DNA of 53,718 nt. It comes from Phocaeicola sp. Its GTDB lineage: Bacteria; Bacteroidota; Bacteroidia; Bacteroidales; Bacteroidaceae. The DNA lies in the NCBI GenBank assembly GCA_029257865.1, contig JARIAN010000060.1, positions 1 to 53,718 of the forward strand, in the 5' to 3' direction. How positions within the stretch are numbered: position 1 is the first letter of the stretch; every line of letters begins with the position of its first letter. The notes under the pieces were generated by a model. The model had not been told where the DNA came from and searched no databases. It was given only the letters and a program-made list of their open reading frames with translations. Position numbers and translations under genes: made by a program. Below are positions 1 through 6,688 of this stretch, piece by piece.

Positions 1-4
1 TTTG

Positions 5-89
5 TACTCGAAGCGGGACTTGAACCCGCACAGCCGCAATGGCCAAGGGATTTTAAGTCCCTCGTGTCTACCGATTCCACCATTCGAGC
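5..89 (-). tRNA. tRNA-Leu (anticodon UAA)
   Basis: Read on the minus strand this folds as a class II tRNA of 85 nt. The acceptor arm is GCTCGAA paired with TTCGAGT (one G-U pair) with discriminator A. The T arm contains GGTTCAAGTCC. The anticodon loop reads CTTAAAA, so the anticodon is TAA, which reads the leucine codon UUA. The long variable arm expected of tRNA-Leu is present. No CCA is encoded. It lies 10 bp downstream of tRNA-Gly and is probably made from the same precursor. Confidence 0.95.
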
Positions 90-99
90 AGCCTAAAAG

Positions 100-172
100 A
101 GCGGAAAACGAGACTCGAACTCGCGACCCTAACCTTGGCAAGGTTATGCTCTACCAACTGAGCTATTTCCGC
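100..172 (-). tRNA. tRNA-Gly (anticodon GCC)
   Basis: The minus strand gives a 73-nt cloverleaf. The acceptor GCGGAAA pairs with TTTCCGC, the D arm is AGCTCAGTTGGTAGAGC, the anticodon stem-loop is AACCTTGCCAAGGTT, and the T loop is TTCGAGT. The anticodon GCC reads GGC and GGU. CCA is not encoded. It is first in a Gly-Leu pair served by the promoter at 184-215. Confidence 0.96.
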
Positions 173-183
173 GTTTACGGGTG

Positions 184-215
184 CAAATGTAAGGAGTTTT
201 GTGATACACTCCAAA
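184..215 (-). promoter_or_regulatory. Promoter of the tRNA-Gly/tRNA-Leu pair
   Basis: On the minus strand a -33 element TTTG (212-215) is followed after exactly 20 bp by the -7 element TACATTTG (184-191). This matches the Bacteroidetes primary sigma consensus. The -7 element lies 11 bp before the 5' end of tRNA-Gly, which suits a short-leader tRNA transcript. Confidence 0.85.
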
Positions 216-246
216 CATTTTCCCGATTTCTTTTAAAAAATATAGC

Positions 247-1587
247 TTAACGCTTCAATAATGCCTTTTCTGCTTCTTCCACCTGAGAGAAATTAAATCC
301 ACCTAGCACTTCATCCATCAAGATACTAATCTTGTCATTACACAGGTTTCCGATACTTCCAGCATGAGTATGATGCACCTCTTTTGTGTGAGTAAACTTG
401 CCTGCTTCAATGTCCAGTCCTACTTTCTTATAGGCATCACGGAAAGGCATTCCTTCTGAAGCAAGACGGTTTACCTCCTCCACACTGAAAATATGCAGAT
501 ACTTGTCATCATCCAAGATATGCTCGTTCACTTTCAGTTTGTTCATGATATAAGTGGCCATCTGCAAACAGTCCTTGAGTTCTTCAAAAGCAGGCACAAA
601 CACCTCCTTGATAATCTGAAGGTCGCGGAAATAACCAGAAGGAAGATTGTTCATGATAAGCATGATCTGCTGCGGGAGCGCCTGGAGCTTATTGCATTTC
701 GCTCTGGTAAGTTCAAACACATCCGGATTCTTCTTATGTGGCATAATGCTGGAACCTGTGGTACATTCATCCGGAAGTTTGATAAACCCGAAGTTCTGAC
801 TGCTAAACATACAAGCATCAAAAGCCATCTTGGAAAGAGTTCCAGCCACAGAAGCCAGGGCAAACGCCACATTACGTTCCATCTTACCCCTACCCATCTG
901 AGCATAGACCACATTATAGTTCATCGAATCAAAACCCAACAGACGAGTAGTCATCTCACGGTCAAGAGGGAAAGAAGACCCATAACCGGCTGCCGACCCT
1001 AAAGGGTTTCTGTTACACATACGATAAGCCGACTGCAAGAACATCATATCGTCTACCAGACTCTCTGCATACGCACCGAACCACAATCCAAAAGAAGAAG
1101 GCATGGCAATCTGCAAATGAGTATATCCCGGCATCAGAACATGAGCGTACCGGTTGCTTTGTGCGATAAGCACCTTAAACAAATCGTCTACTGCTTCCAC
1201 TACCCCACGCAACTGTTCACGGGTAAACAGTTTCAAGTCAACCAGCACTTGGTCATTACGTGAACGTCCGCTATGTATTTTCTTGCCCACATCACCCAAT
1301 TTCCGAGTAAGCATCAGTTCCACCTGCGAATGTACATCTTCTATACCATCTTCAATGATAAATTCACCTTTTTCGGCTGTTGCATAAATTTTGCGCAACT
1401 CCTCAAGCAAAACTTCCAGTTCGCCGGCTTCCAACAAGCCGATATGTTGCAACATAGTGATATGAGCCATTGAACCCATCACATCATGCTTTGCTAGATA
1501 TAAGTCCAGATCACGGTCGCGACCAACGGTAAAGCGATCGATTTCAGCATTTACTTTTACGCTTTTTTCCCAAAGTTTCTGAGCCAT
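247..1587 (-). CDS. argH: Argininosuccinate lyase
   Basis: This 446-residue cytosolic enzyme splits argininosuccinate into arginine and fumarate, the last step of arginine synthesis. It belongs to the fumarase/aspartase superfamily. Visible signatures are HSGRSRNDQV near residues 105-114, PGYTHLQ near 153-159 (substrate and catalytic His region), and the superfamily signature GSSIMPHKKNPD near 278-289 that carries the catalytic serine loop. The length is close to the family norm of about 450. The ATG at 1587 lies 28 bp after the START-like gene, so the two are probably cotranscribed. No other arginine gene is nearby, so it is a detached member of the pathway. Confidence 0.96.
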   Translation of the reverse strand: MAQKLWEKSVKVNAEIDRFTVGRDRDLDLYLAKHDVMGSMAHITMLQHIGLLEAGELEVLLEELRKIYATAEKGEFIIEDGIEDVHSQVELMLTRKLGDVGKKIHSGRSRNDQVLVDLKLFTREQLRGVVEAVDDLFKVLIAQSNRYAHVLMPGYTHLQIAMPSSFGLWFGAYAESLVDDMMFLQSAYRMCNRNPLGSAAGYGSSFPLDREMTTRLLGFDSMNYNVVYAQMGRGKMERNVAFALASVAGTLSKMAFDACMFSSQNFGFIKLPDECTTGSSIMPHKKNPDVFELTRAKCNKLQALPQQIMLIMNNLPSGYFRDLQIIKEVFVPAFEELKDCLQMATYIMNKLKVNEHILDDDKYLHIFSVEEVNRLASEGMPFRDAYKKVGLDIEAGKFTHTKEVHHTHAGSIGNLCNDKISILMDEVLGGFNFSQVEEAEKALLKR

Positions 1588-1615
1588 AACATTACTATTT
1601 GAAAATACCTAAAAA

Positions 1616-2041
1616 TCAATATGGAATCATAGAAAGCATTTCGGCCAACTTCTCCACCCCGTTTTGCAACGGCTTTGCCACCATTGCCTTCATAAACATA
1701 TTCACTTCGGCACGGATGGTCACTTTCAGTTTTGCTTCTGTATTTGTTACAGGCAGAATCTGAATCCACAGGTTCAATGGAATAGGCGACTTGTCCCCTT
1801 CAAACTTGATGCATTTCATCGGTTCACGTTCTATGATACGCAGTGTAAGACTAATACCTTTCACCTTCATCGACAAGCTGTCGCGGTCGAAAGTCAAGTC
1901 TTCTAGTTCCCCGTTTAACTTGTCCTTTATCATATCCAGACGGTCACGAACGGACGCCAGGTTGTTCAGATCAGACAACTTGTTATACACTTGTTCCTGC
2001 GAATAAAACACATGCTTTACGCTACTTTCATATTGAGCCAT
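1616..2041 (-). CDS. SRPBCC/START-like domain protein, function unknown
   Basis: This predicts a 141-residue soluble protein. I chose the ATG at 2041 (MAQYESSVK) rather than an upstream start at 2101, because the longer form would run through the terminator hairpin at 2055-2117. The pattern is SRPBCC-like: an N-terminal strand with ESSVKHVFYSQEQVY, a mid segment of alternating strands, and a C-terminal amphipathic helix (MVAKPLQNGVEKLAEMLS) that would close the hydrophobic cavity. There is no signal peptide or membrane segment. It sits between pyrE and argH and reads into argH. The assignment rests on fold pattern only, and I cannot name a ligand. Confidence 0.7.
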   Translation of the reverse strand: MAQYESSVKHVFYSQEQVYNKLSDLNNLASVRDRLDMIKDKLNGELEDLTFDRDSLSMKVKGISLTLRIIEREPMKCIKFEGDKSPIPLNLWIQILPVTNTEAKLKVTIRAEVNMFMKAMVAKPLQNGVEKLAEMLSMIPY

Positions 2042-2054
2042 AGTTATATACAAT

Positions 2055-2117
2055 AAAAAAACACGGATTTCAGCACTGTGCGTCCTGCATACAGGCCACA
2101 CTTGCGTGGAATCCGTG
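2055..2117 (-). terminator. Intrinsic terminator of pyrE with a nested hairpin
   Basis: The outer stem is CACGGATT (2062-2069) with AATCCGTG (2110-2117). The loop of about 40 nt contains an inner hairpin CCTG-CATA-CAGG at 2084-2095. On the minus strand the outer stem is followed by seven T's (2061-2055). It lies between the pyrE stop and the START-like gene, so it would end or weaken pyrE transcription. Confidence 0.75.
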
Positions 2118-2139
2118 CTTAGATTAATAATTTAATTGA

Positions 2140-2775
2140 TTATTTTCCAGTCCAGTGAGAAGGGTCTTCTCTCCAAGCCTGAAGAATAGGAATTTCCTCT
2201 TCGTTGATATAGTTGGTTTTCAGAGCAGCATCCAGCACAGAGTTGTAGTTAGTCAATGTAATCAATTCCACGCCAGCTTCCTTGAATGCCTGTACCGAAA
2301 CATCAAATCCATAAGTGAATGAAGCCACCATACCAATCACTTCGCAACCATTGCGACGGATTGCATTTACAGCTTTAAGGCTGCTGCCACCTGTAGAAAT
2401 CAAGTCTTCTACCACTACTACCTTCATGCCCGGACGAAGTTCACCTTCAATCAGGTTTTCCAATCCATGGTCTTTTGGGCTTGAACGCACATATACAAAC
2501 GGGAGGTTCAATTCTTCTGCCACCAATGCACCCTGAGCGATTGCTCCTGTTGCAACTCCGGCAATAGCATCTACATCTCCGAACTTTTCAAGAATTACTC
2601 TACACAATTCCAACTTTACAAAATTACGCAAAGCCGGATAAGACAAAGTCTTACGGTTGTCACAATAAATAGGCGATTTCCAACCTGAAGCCCATGTGAA
2701 TGGGTTTGCCGGCTGAATCTTTACAGCCTTAACTTTCAATAATTTTTCTGCAAATAATCTTTCCAAAGCTTTCAT
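2140..2775 (-). CDS. pyrE: Orotate phosphoribosyltransferase
   Basis: This 211-residue enzyme converts orotate and PRPP to orotidine 5'-phosphate in pyrimidine synthesis. The PRPP-binding signature VVVVEDLISTGGS lies near residues 118-131. ASGWKSPIYCDNR near the N-terminus is the orotate-side loop of the family, and GVATGAIAQGALVA supplies the phosphate-binding strand. The length is normal (about 210). A Bacteroidetes promoter lies at 2804-2835 and a terminator follows the gene, so it can be a single-gene unit although all its neighbours share the strand. Confidence 0.96.
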   Translation of the reverse strand: MKALERLFAEKLLKVKAVKIQPANPFTWASGWKSPIYCDNRKTLSYPALRNFVKLELCRVILEKFGDVDAIAGVATGAIAQGALVAEELNLPFVYVRSSPKDHGLENLIEGELRPGMKVVVVEDLISTGGSSLKAVNAIRRNGCEVIGMVASFTYGFDVSVQAFKEAGVELITLTNYNSVLDAALKTNYINEEEIPILQAWREDPSHWTGK

Positions 2776-2803
2776 AACTTTTAATATCTGATAAATACAA
2801 GCG

Positions 2804-2835
2804 CAAATGTACAGAAATCCTCTGGGAATAGGAAA
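2804..2835 (-). promoter_or_regulatory. Promoter of pyrE
   Basis: The minus strand carries the -7 element TACATTTG (2804-2811). Twenty bp upstream is TTTC (2832-2835), one base off the -33 consensus TTTG. The distance to the pyrE ATG gives a leader of about 20 nt. No attenuator-like hairpin is visible in that leader. Confidence 0.65.
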
Positions 2836-2862
2836 TATATGTGTATAATTTTTGCCGCTTAC

Positions 2863-3555
2863 CTACTTGGCCCACGCCAAAGTCAATACACTGAAGGAGA
2901 TGTCTTCTATCTCCGACAAAGCATCGGCACAAGCCACCAGTGTAGCTCCCGTGGTAAGCACGTCGTCTATCAGCAACACATGTTTATGGCGAAGTTCCTC
3001 CCCTTGGGGAGTTGCAGCAAAAAGTCCTTGCACATTGCTCCAGCGTCCATAGGCACTCTCGTGAGTCTGCGTGGTATTGTTTCTCACTCTCACCACCGCT
3101 TCCGTATTTATTGGAATATCAGTAACAGAAGAGATTCCTTGAGCTAGAAGTTCACTTTGGTTATAACCTCTCTGAGCTAAGCGTGCCGGTGCCAACGGAA
3201 CCGGAAGAAGTACATCTATCCCATCAAAGAAACCGGTAGAAAGATACTCCTGCGCCACCTTCTCCCCCATCTGCCTACATAGCACACGGGCTCCGTGATA
3301 TTTCATCTCATGAAGCAGACGGGCCACCTCTCCACCTTTGGCATAATAAAAACCGCTCACAGCCTTCTGTATCGGGAAGCGCCCCCAAAAACAGCGCACC
3401 ATCTCATTGTCCAAAGTCGGAGAGAGATGGGTGAAAGGCAGATGATACCAACAAGAAGTACACATCGCACTCTCATACGGCTGCAGCTTCCTGCCACACG
3501 ACAAGCAGAAACGAGGGAAAAAAAACGCTCTAAGGTCAGTCAAAAGATTCATCAT
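2863..3555 (-). CDS. comF: ComF-family phosphoribosyltransferase-like protein
   Basis: This 230-residue ComF-like protein starts with a zinc-binding segment with Cys pairs (CLSCGRKL and CTSCW) and ends with a phosphoribosyltransferase-type fold. LLPVPLAPARLAQRGYNQSELLA and the PRPP loop VLLIDDVLTTGATL are the family hallmarks. Members are linked to DNA uptake in naturally competent bacteria, but many organisms with the gene are not known to take up DNA. The start overlaps the end of recX by 20 bp, so the two are translationally coupled. Two adjacent ATG codons (3555 and 3552) make the exact start uncertain by one residue. Confidence 0.88.
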   Translation of the reverse strand: MMNLLTDLRAFFFPRFCLSCGRKLQPYESAMCTSCWYHLPFTHLSPTLDNEMVRCFWGRFPIQKAVSGFYYAKGGEVARLLHEMKYHGARVLCRQMGEKVAQEYLSTGFFDGIDVLLPVPLAPARLAQRGYNQSELLAQGISSVTDIPINTEAVVRVRNNTTQTHESAYGRWSNVQGLFAATPQGEELRHKHVLLIDDVLTTGATLVACADALSEIEDISFSVLTLAWAK

Positions 3556-4015
3556 CCCAATCTTCCTTCACAAACTTCAATATCTCATCCATTGCAAAAC
3601 CTCTTCCCACAGCAAAACGTATCAGCTTAGTGTTCCGTTCATATTCGTTGCGGGCAGAAACTGTCTTGCCCTTTCGTTTCAAGAGTTCTTTCAGACCATC
3701 CATATATTCATCCTCGTCGATACTTTCCATCGCTTGCGACATCACTTCCGAAGGGAGGCCTTTCATCCGCATTGCCTGCATGATTTTCACCCGCCCCCAT
3801 CCGGCAAAGCGATATTTGTCGCGCACAAAAGCTCTTCCAAAGCGACTTTCATCCAAGAAACGATCTTTTTGCAAGCGGACAACAATCTGCTCGCTCACCT
3901 CTGGATCGGCTCCCCACTGACGGAGTTTGGACATCACTTCGGAAATACAATGCTCTGCTGCCGAACAATAAGCTTCTGCCTTGTTCTGCAATTCCTTTTC
4001 TGAATATTCTTTCAT
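3536..4015 (-). CDS. recX: RecX regulatory protein
   Basis: This 159-residue basic, helix-rich protein matches RecX, which binds RecA filaments and limits recombinase activity. The repeated three-helix pattern is visible: an early segment with CISEVMSKLRQWG, then RFLDESRFGRAFVRDKYRFAGWGRVKIMQAMRMKG split over the middle (a typical RecX core with FARxxVRxK), and a C-terminal repeat ending in FVKEDW. The length is within the family range. No recA is in the window. It overlaps comF and lies 19 bp after prmC, so prmC-recX-comF looks like one operon. Confidence 0.87.
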   Translation of the reverse strand: MKEYSEKELQNKAEAYCSAAEHCISEVMSKLRQWGADPEVSEQIVVRLQKDRFLDESRFGRAFVRDKYRFAGWGRVKIMQAMRMKGLPSEVMSQAMESIDEDEYMDGLKELLKRKGKTVSARNEYERNTKLIRFAVGRGFAMDEILKFVKEDWDDESFD

Positions 4016-4034
4016 AATCTATCCGTTATTTTTC

Positions 4035-4883
4035 TCATTGGCGACAGGCTTTTATCATACGGTCGTTGCCTGAGAAATCCTTACGCAACTCTATCGAATG
4101 ATACCCCAATGACTCCAACATCTCCATTGTCTCTCTGCCGTAGGCACGGTTTATCTCAAAATAGACCGTTCCTCCCGAGACAAGGAGCTGGCATCCCACC
4201 TCTGCAATTCTCCGGTAGAACTTCAAAGGGTCGGCGTCTGGTACAAACAAAGCTAACCCCGGCTCCCAATCAAGTACATTGTGCTCCATATCCGTTTTCT
4301 CGCTTGCTGTAATATAAGGCGGATTGCTCACCAACACATCTACCGCAAGCCTAGGATAGGTATCCGCCAAAATATCTTGATGACGGAAAGAGATATCTGC
4401 CCTATTCTTCTGCGCATTGCGATGTGCTACCGCCAAGGCTTCTTCCGAGATATCCCACGAAGCAACAGAGGGGTTCCATTCTTCCAGCCTTTTATATAAG
4501 GTAATAGGAATACATCCGCTGCCAGTTCCTATATCCAAGATACGGACTCCCACCCTGCCGGAAAAGTCAGAAACTGCCCAGTCTACCAGTTCTTCCGTTT
4601 CGGGGCGAGGAATCAATACCGCCGGAGACACTTCAAAAGTATATCCTCCGAAAGAAGTTTCTCCTAGGATATATTGCATGGGTTCAAACCTCTTTAGGCG
4701 CAAAAGAATCTCTTCCAGCCTGCCTTGCTGACTGGCTGAAAAGTCTGTATCTCTGCCGGCATACAAATCAATTGCGGTAAAATGGAAGACATCGGTCAGT
4801 ATCCATTTGGCCAACGCACCGGCTTCACTGTCGGAATAACAGTCTTTTAATGTTTGCTTGATGTAACTATATATAGGATGCAT
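4035..4883 (-). CDS. prmC: Release factor glutamine N5-methyltransferase
   Basis: This 282-residue protein methylates the GGQ glutamine of peptide chain release factors using S-adenosylmethionine. It has the N-terminal helical domain, the SAM-binding motif ILDIGTGSGCIPI, and the diagnostic VSNPPYI motif that holds the target glutamine. PRPETEELVDW is also typical of PrmC. The ATG at 4883 is preferred over a TTG three codons upstream. The -7 promoter element lies only 6 bp before this ATG, so the mRNA may have almost no leader. It is the first gene of the probable prmC-recX-comF operon. Confidence 0.93.
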   Translation of the reverse strand: MHPIYSYIKQTLKDCYSDSEAGALAKWILTDVFHFTAIDLYAGRDTDFSASQQGRLEEILLRLKRFEPMQYILGETSFGGYTFEVSPAVLIPRPETEELVDWAVSDFSGRVGVRILDIGTGSGCIPITLYKRLEEWNPSVASWDISEEALAVAHRNAQKNRADISFRHQDILADTYPRLAVDVLVSNPPYITASEKTDMEHNVLDWEPGLALFVPDADPLKFYRRIAEVGCQLLVSGGTVYFEINRAYGRETMEMLESLGYHSIELRKDFSGNDRMIKACRQ

Positions 4884-4889
4884 AGGCCA

Positions 4890-4897
4890 CAAATTTA
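4890..4897 (-). promoter_or_regulatory. -7 element upstream of prmC
   Basis: The minus strand reads TAAATTTG, an exact match to TAnnTTTG. Only six bases (TGGCCT) separate it from the prmC ATG, so the predicted transcript start coincides with the start codon. I see no TTTG at the expected -33 position. Confidence 0.55.
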
Positions 4898-5000
4898 ATC
4901 ATAATATTCCTATCCGTAACTTGCGTGCCGAAAAAAAACAAACCCTCGGCTCCGCCCCATCTAAGTTTTCAAAAGGAGATAACCTTATTGTTTTTTATCG

Positions 5001-5008
5001 TACCTTTG
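5001..5008 (+). promoter_or_regulatory. -7 element upstream of ribD
   Basis: TACCTTTG followed by CA matches the Bacteroidetes -7 consensus, 28 bp before the ribD ATG. The -33 position has no clear TTTG. The 153-bp gap between prmC and ribD therefore holds two back-to-back promoters. No FMN riboswitch fold is visible in it. Confidence 0.6.
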
Positions 5009-5036
5009 CAAGCATACAAACAGCAAACATTCCATC

Positions 5037-6086
5037 ATGACTCAAGATGAAAAATATATGAGCCGCTGCATCCAGCTGGCTCGCAACGGACAGCAGACTA
5101 CCGCCCCTAACCCGATGGTGGGAGCAGTAATAGTATATAAAGACCGTATCATCGGTGAAGGCTATCACATTCGCTGCGGAGAACCGCATGCCGAAGTCAA
5201 TGCCATCCGCTCGGTAAAGGATGAAGCATTACTCCGGGAATCGACCATCTATGTCAGTCTTGAGCCTTGCTCTCATTATGGGAAGACTCCTCCTTGTGCC
5301 GACCTCATCATCAGTAAAGGTATTCCACGGGTGGTAGTGGGATGCATGGACCCTTTTTCTCTAGTGGCAGGAAGAGGTATCCAAAAACTGAAAGACAAGG
5401 GTATCTCTGTTACTGTAGGTGTATTGGAAAAAGAATGCAGGGAGCTCATCAAGCGTTTTATCACCTATCATTTGAAAAAACGTCCGCTCATCACTTTGAA
5501 GTGGGCGCAATCGGCCGACGGGTTCATCGACCTGCTCCGCCAAGACGGAAAACCAGTGGTACTTTCCACTCCAATCACTTCGCTGCACGTGCATAAACTG
5601 AGAGCCGAAAACCAGGCAATCCTTGTAGGAAGACGTACTGCCTTGCTGGATAACCCTTCGCTGAATGTCAGAAACTGGTACGGAAAGCATCCGCTGCGAA
5701 TCACCATCGACAAAGACCTGACTCTCCCCTCACACCTGAACTTGATGAACGGAGAATTTCCTACTCTGGTCTTTACTGCCCGAAAAGCAGCAAACAAAAA
5801 GAATCTGGAATACATCACTATCGACTTCACCCGGGATATCTTGCCGCAAATGATGCAGGAACTATACAGCAGAAAGATACAGACTCTGCTGGTAGAAGGT
5901 GGAAGAGCCTTGCTCCAATCATTCATTGACGCCGGACTTTGGGATGAAGCCTATATTGAATGTGCTGCCAAACAACTAGGGAGCGGAGTAAAAGCTCCAG
6001 TCATTCCCCAAGGAGTCTGTCGGGAATCGTCCTTGCTAGACCACACCTTATTAATATATATGCTCAACACCCATTCTCAAAAATAA
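5037..6086 (+). CDS. ribD: Bifunctional riboflavin deaminase/reductase RibD
   Basis: This 349-residue enzyme carries out the second and third steps of riboflavin synthesis: deamination of the pyrimidine made from GTP, then reduction of its ribose side chain. The N-terminal cytidine-deaminase-like domain has the zinc ligands in HAEVNAI (51-57) and PCSHYGKTPPC (77-87). The C-terminal reductase domain starts near residue 150, with RPLITLKWAQSADGFI and LLVEGGRALLQSF. The length is typical of RibD. No other rib gene is nearby. A hairpin at 6141-6179 may end the transcript. Confidence 0.95.
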   Translation: MTQDEKYMSRCIQLARNGQQTTAPNPMVGAVIVYKDRIIGEGYHIRCGEPHAEVNAIRSVKDEALLRESTIYVSLEPCSHYGKTPPCADLIISKGIPRVVVGCMDPFSLVAGRGIQKLKDKGISVTVGVLEKECRELIKRFITYHLKKRPLITLKWAQSADGFIDLLRQDGKPVVLSTPITSLHVHKLRAENQAILVGRRTALLDNPSLNVRNWYGKHPLRITIDKDLTLPSHLNLMNGEFPTLVFTARKAANKKNLEYITIDFTRDILPQMMQELYSRKIQTLLVEGGRALLQSFIDAGLWDEAYIECAAKQLGSGVKAPVIPQGVCRESSLLDHTLLIYMLNTHSQK

Positions 6087-6140
6087 GACAGGAAGTACTG
6101 CATAATACGGAACAACGCCGACGTTCTTAAAAAGACTTGC

Positions 6141-6179
6141 AGCTGCATACAACGCCCCAATCGCCCGTTGTATGCAGCT
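6141..6179. terminator. Perfect 14-bp hairpin after ribD
   Basis: AGCTGCATACAACG (6141-6154) is repeated in inverted form at 6166-6179 around an 11-nt loop. There is no T-run on the plus-strand side. On the minus strand it is followed by five T's (6133-6129). It could be a bidirectional or RNA-stabilising hairpin at the end of ribD. It is 55 bp after the ribD stop. Confidence 0.55.
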
Positions 6180-6359
6180 ATAAACAACACTCGGCCAACG
6201 TAGACATCACAGAAGCCAGCCGTCTTATAGCAAACCTTGACAATCTCAATGACAGCTCTTTTCTGAGCATCATTTGGTTACGATACAAGCCCGCCCTACA
6301 TTATCTATCAATATTACATTACAAATTAAAAGTTAAAGCAAGAACCTAAAAAACAGCCC
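6180..6359. other. Non-coding stretch after ribD, nothing recognised
   Basis: This is the middle of the 602-bp gap between ribD and the DUF6242 gene. A 70-codon open frame starts at 6137, but it begins before the hairpin and runs through its whole length, has no recognisable domain, and lacks a promoter. I do not call it as a gene. I see no RNA fold or repeat here. Confidence 0.5.
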
Positions 6360-6513
6360 GAAAGTAGCTTTTCAAAATCGTAGGCATATTTTTATCAGAA
6401 TGACGACATATTTTTTCTCAATCGTCGACATATTTTTGTCAGAATGACGGCATATTCTCACCAGAATGTCGACACAATCTCACCAAAATAACGGCAAGAT
6501 TTTCAAAAGATAT
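6360..6513. repeat. Degenerate tandem repeat, seven units of exactly 22 bp
   Basis: Seven consecutive 22-bp units start at 6360, 6382, 6404, 6426, 6448, 6470 and 6492. The best pair (units 2 and 4) agrees at 19 of 22 positions, and neighbouring units agree at about 14-16. The core is CGACATATTTTT followed by a TCAGAATGA-like half. Units at the edges are more decayed. There are no unrelated spacers between units, so this is not a CRISPR array. It lies about 135 bp upstream of the DUF6242 promoter. Function unknown. Confidence 0.85.
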
Positions 6514-6648
6514 AAAAAACACTTCTTTTTCCCATACCCGAGATAGCAACGGGAAATAAAAAACATTGAACAACAGGGAAAAAGGTAAGTTTATCACTAA
6601 TTTTATATAAAACTTGAAATAAAAGTTCTATTTCGCCAAAAAACTTTC

Positions 6649-6656
6649 TACTTTTG
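6649..6656 (+). promoter_or_regulatory. -7 element upstream of the DUF6242 lipoprotein gene
   Basis: TACTTTTG followed by CA fits TAnnTTTG and lies 32 bp before the ATG at 6689. No good TTTG stands at -33. This and the long gap suggest that the lipoprotein gene has its own promoter, separate from ribD. Confidence 0.6.
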
Positions 6657-6688
6657 CAACTCATATAACAAAAAGAATCCATTTGCAA

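Noticed and set aside
4884-4892. TTG start for prmC three codons upstream
   Set aside because: It would overlap the -7 promoter element and the ATG at 4883 is in the right place for the family.
5009-5036. FMN riboswitch ahead of ribD
   Set aside because: The leader is under 30 nt, far too short for the conserved FMN aptamer, and none of its conserved stems are visible.
6137-6349. Open frame of 70 codons after ribD
   Set aside because: It starts just before the hairpin at 6141-6179 and runs through all of it, has no domain, promoter or ribosome-binding signal, and its composition is unlike that of neighbouring genes.
6360-6513. CRISPR-like array
   Set aside because: The units are contiguous with no unrelated spacers between them, the repeats are degenerate, and no cas gene is in the window.
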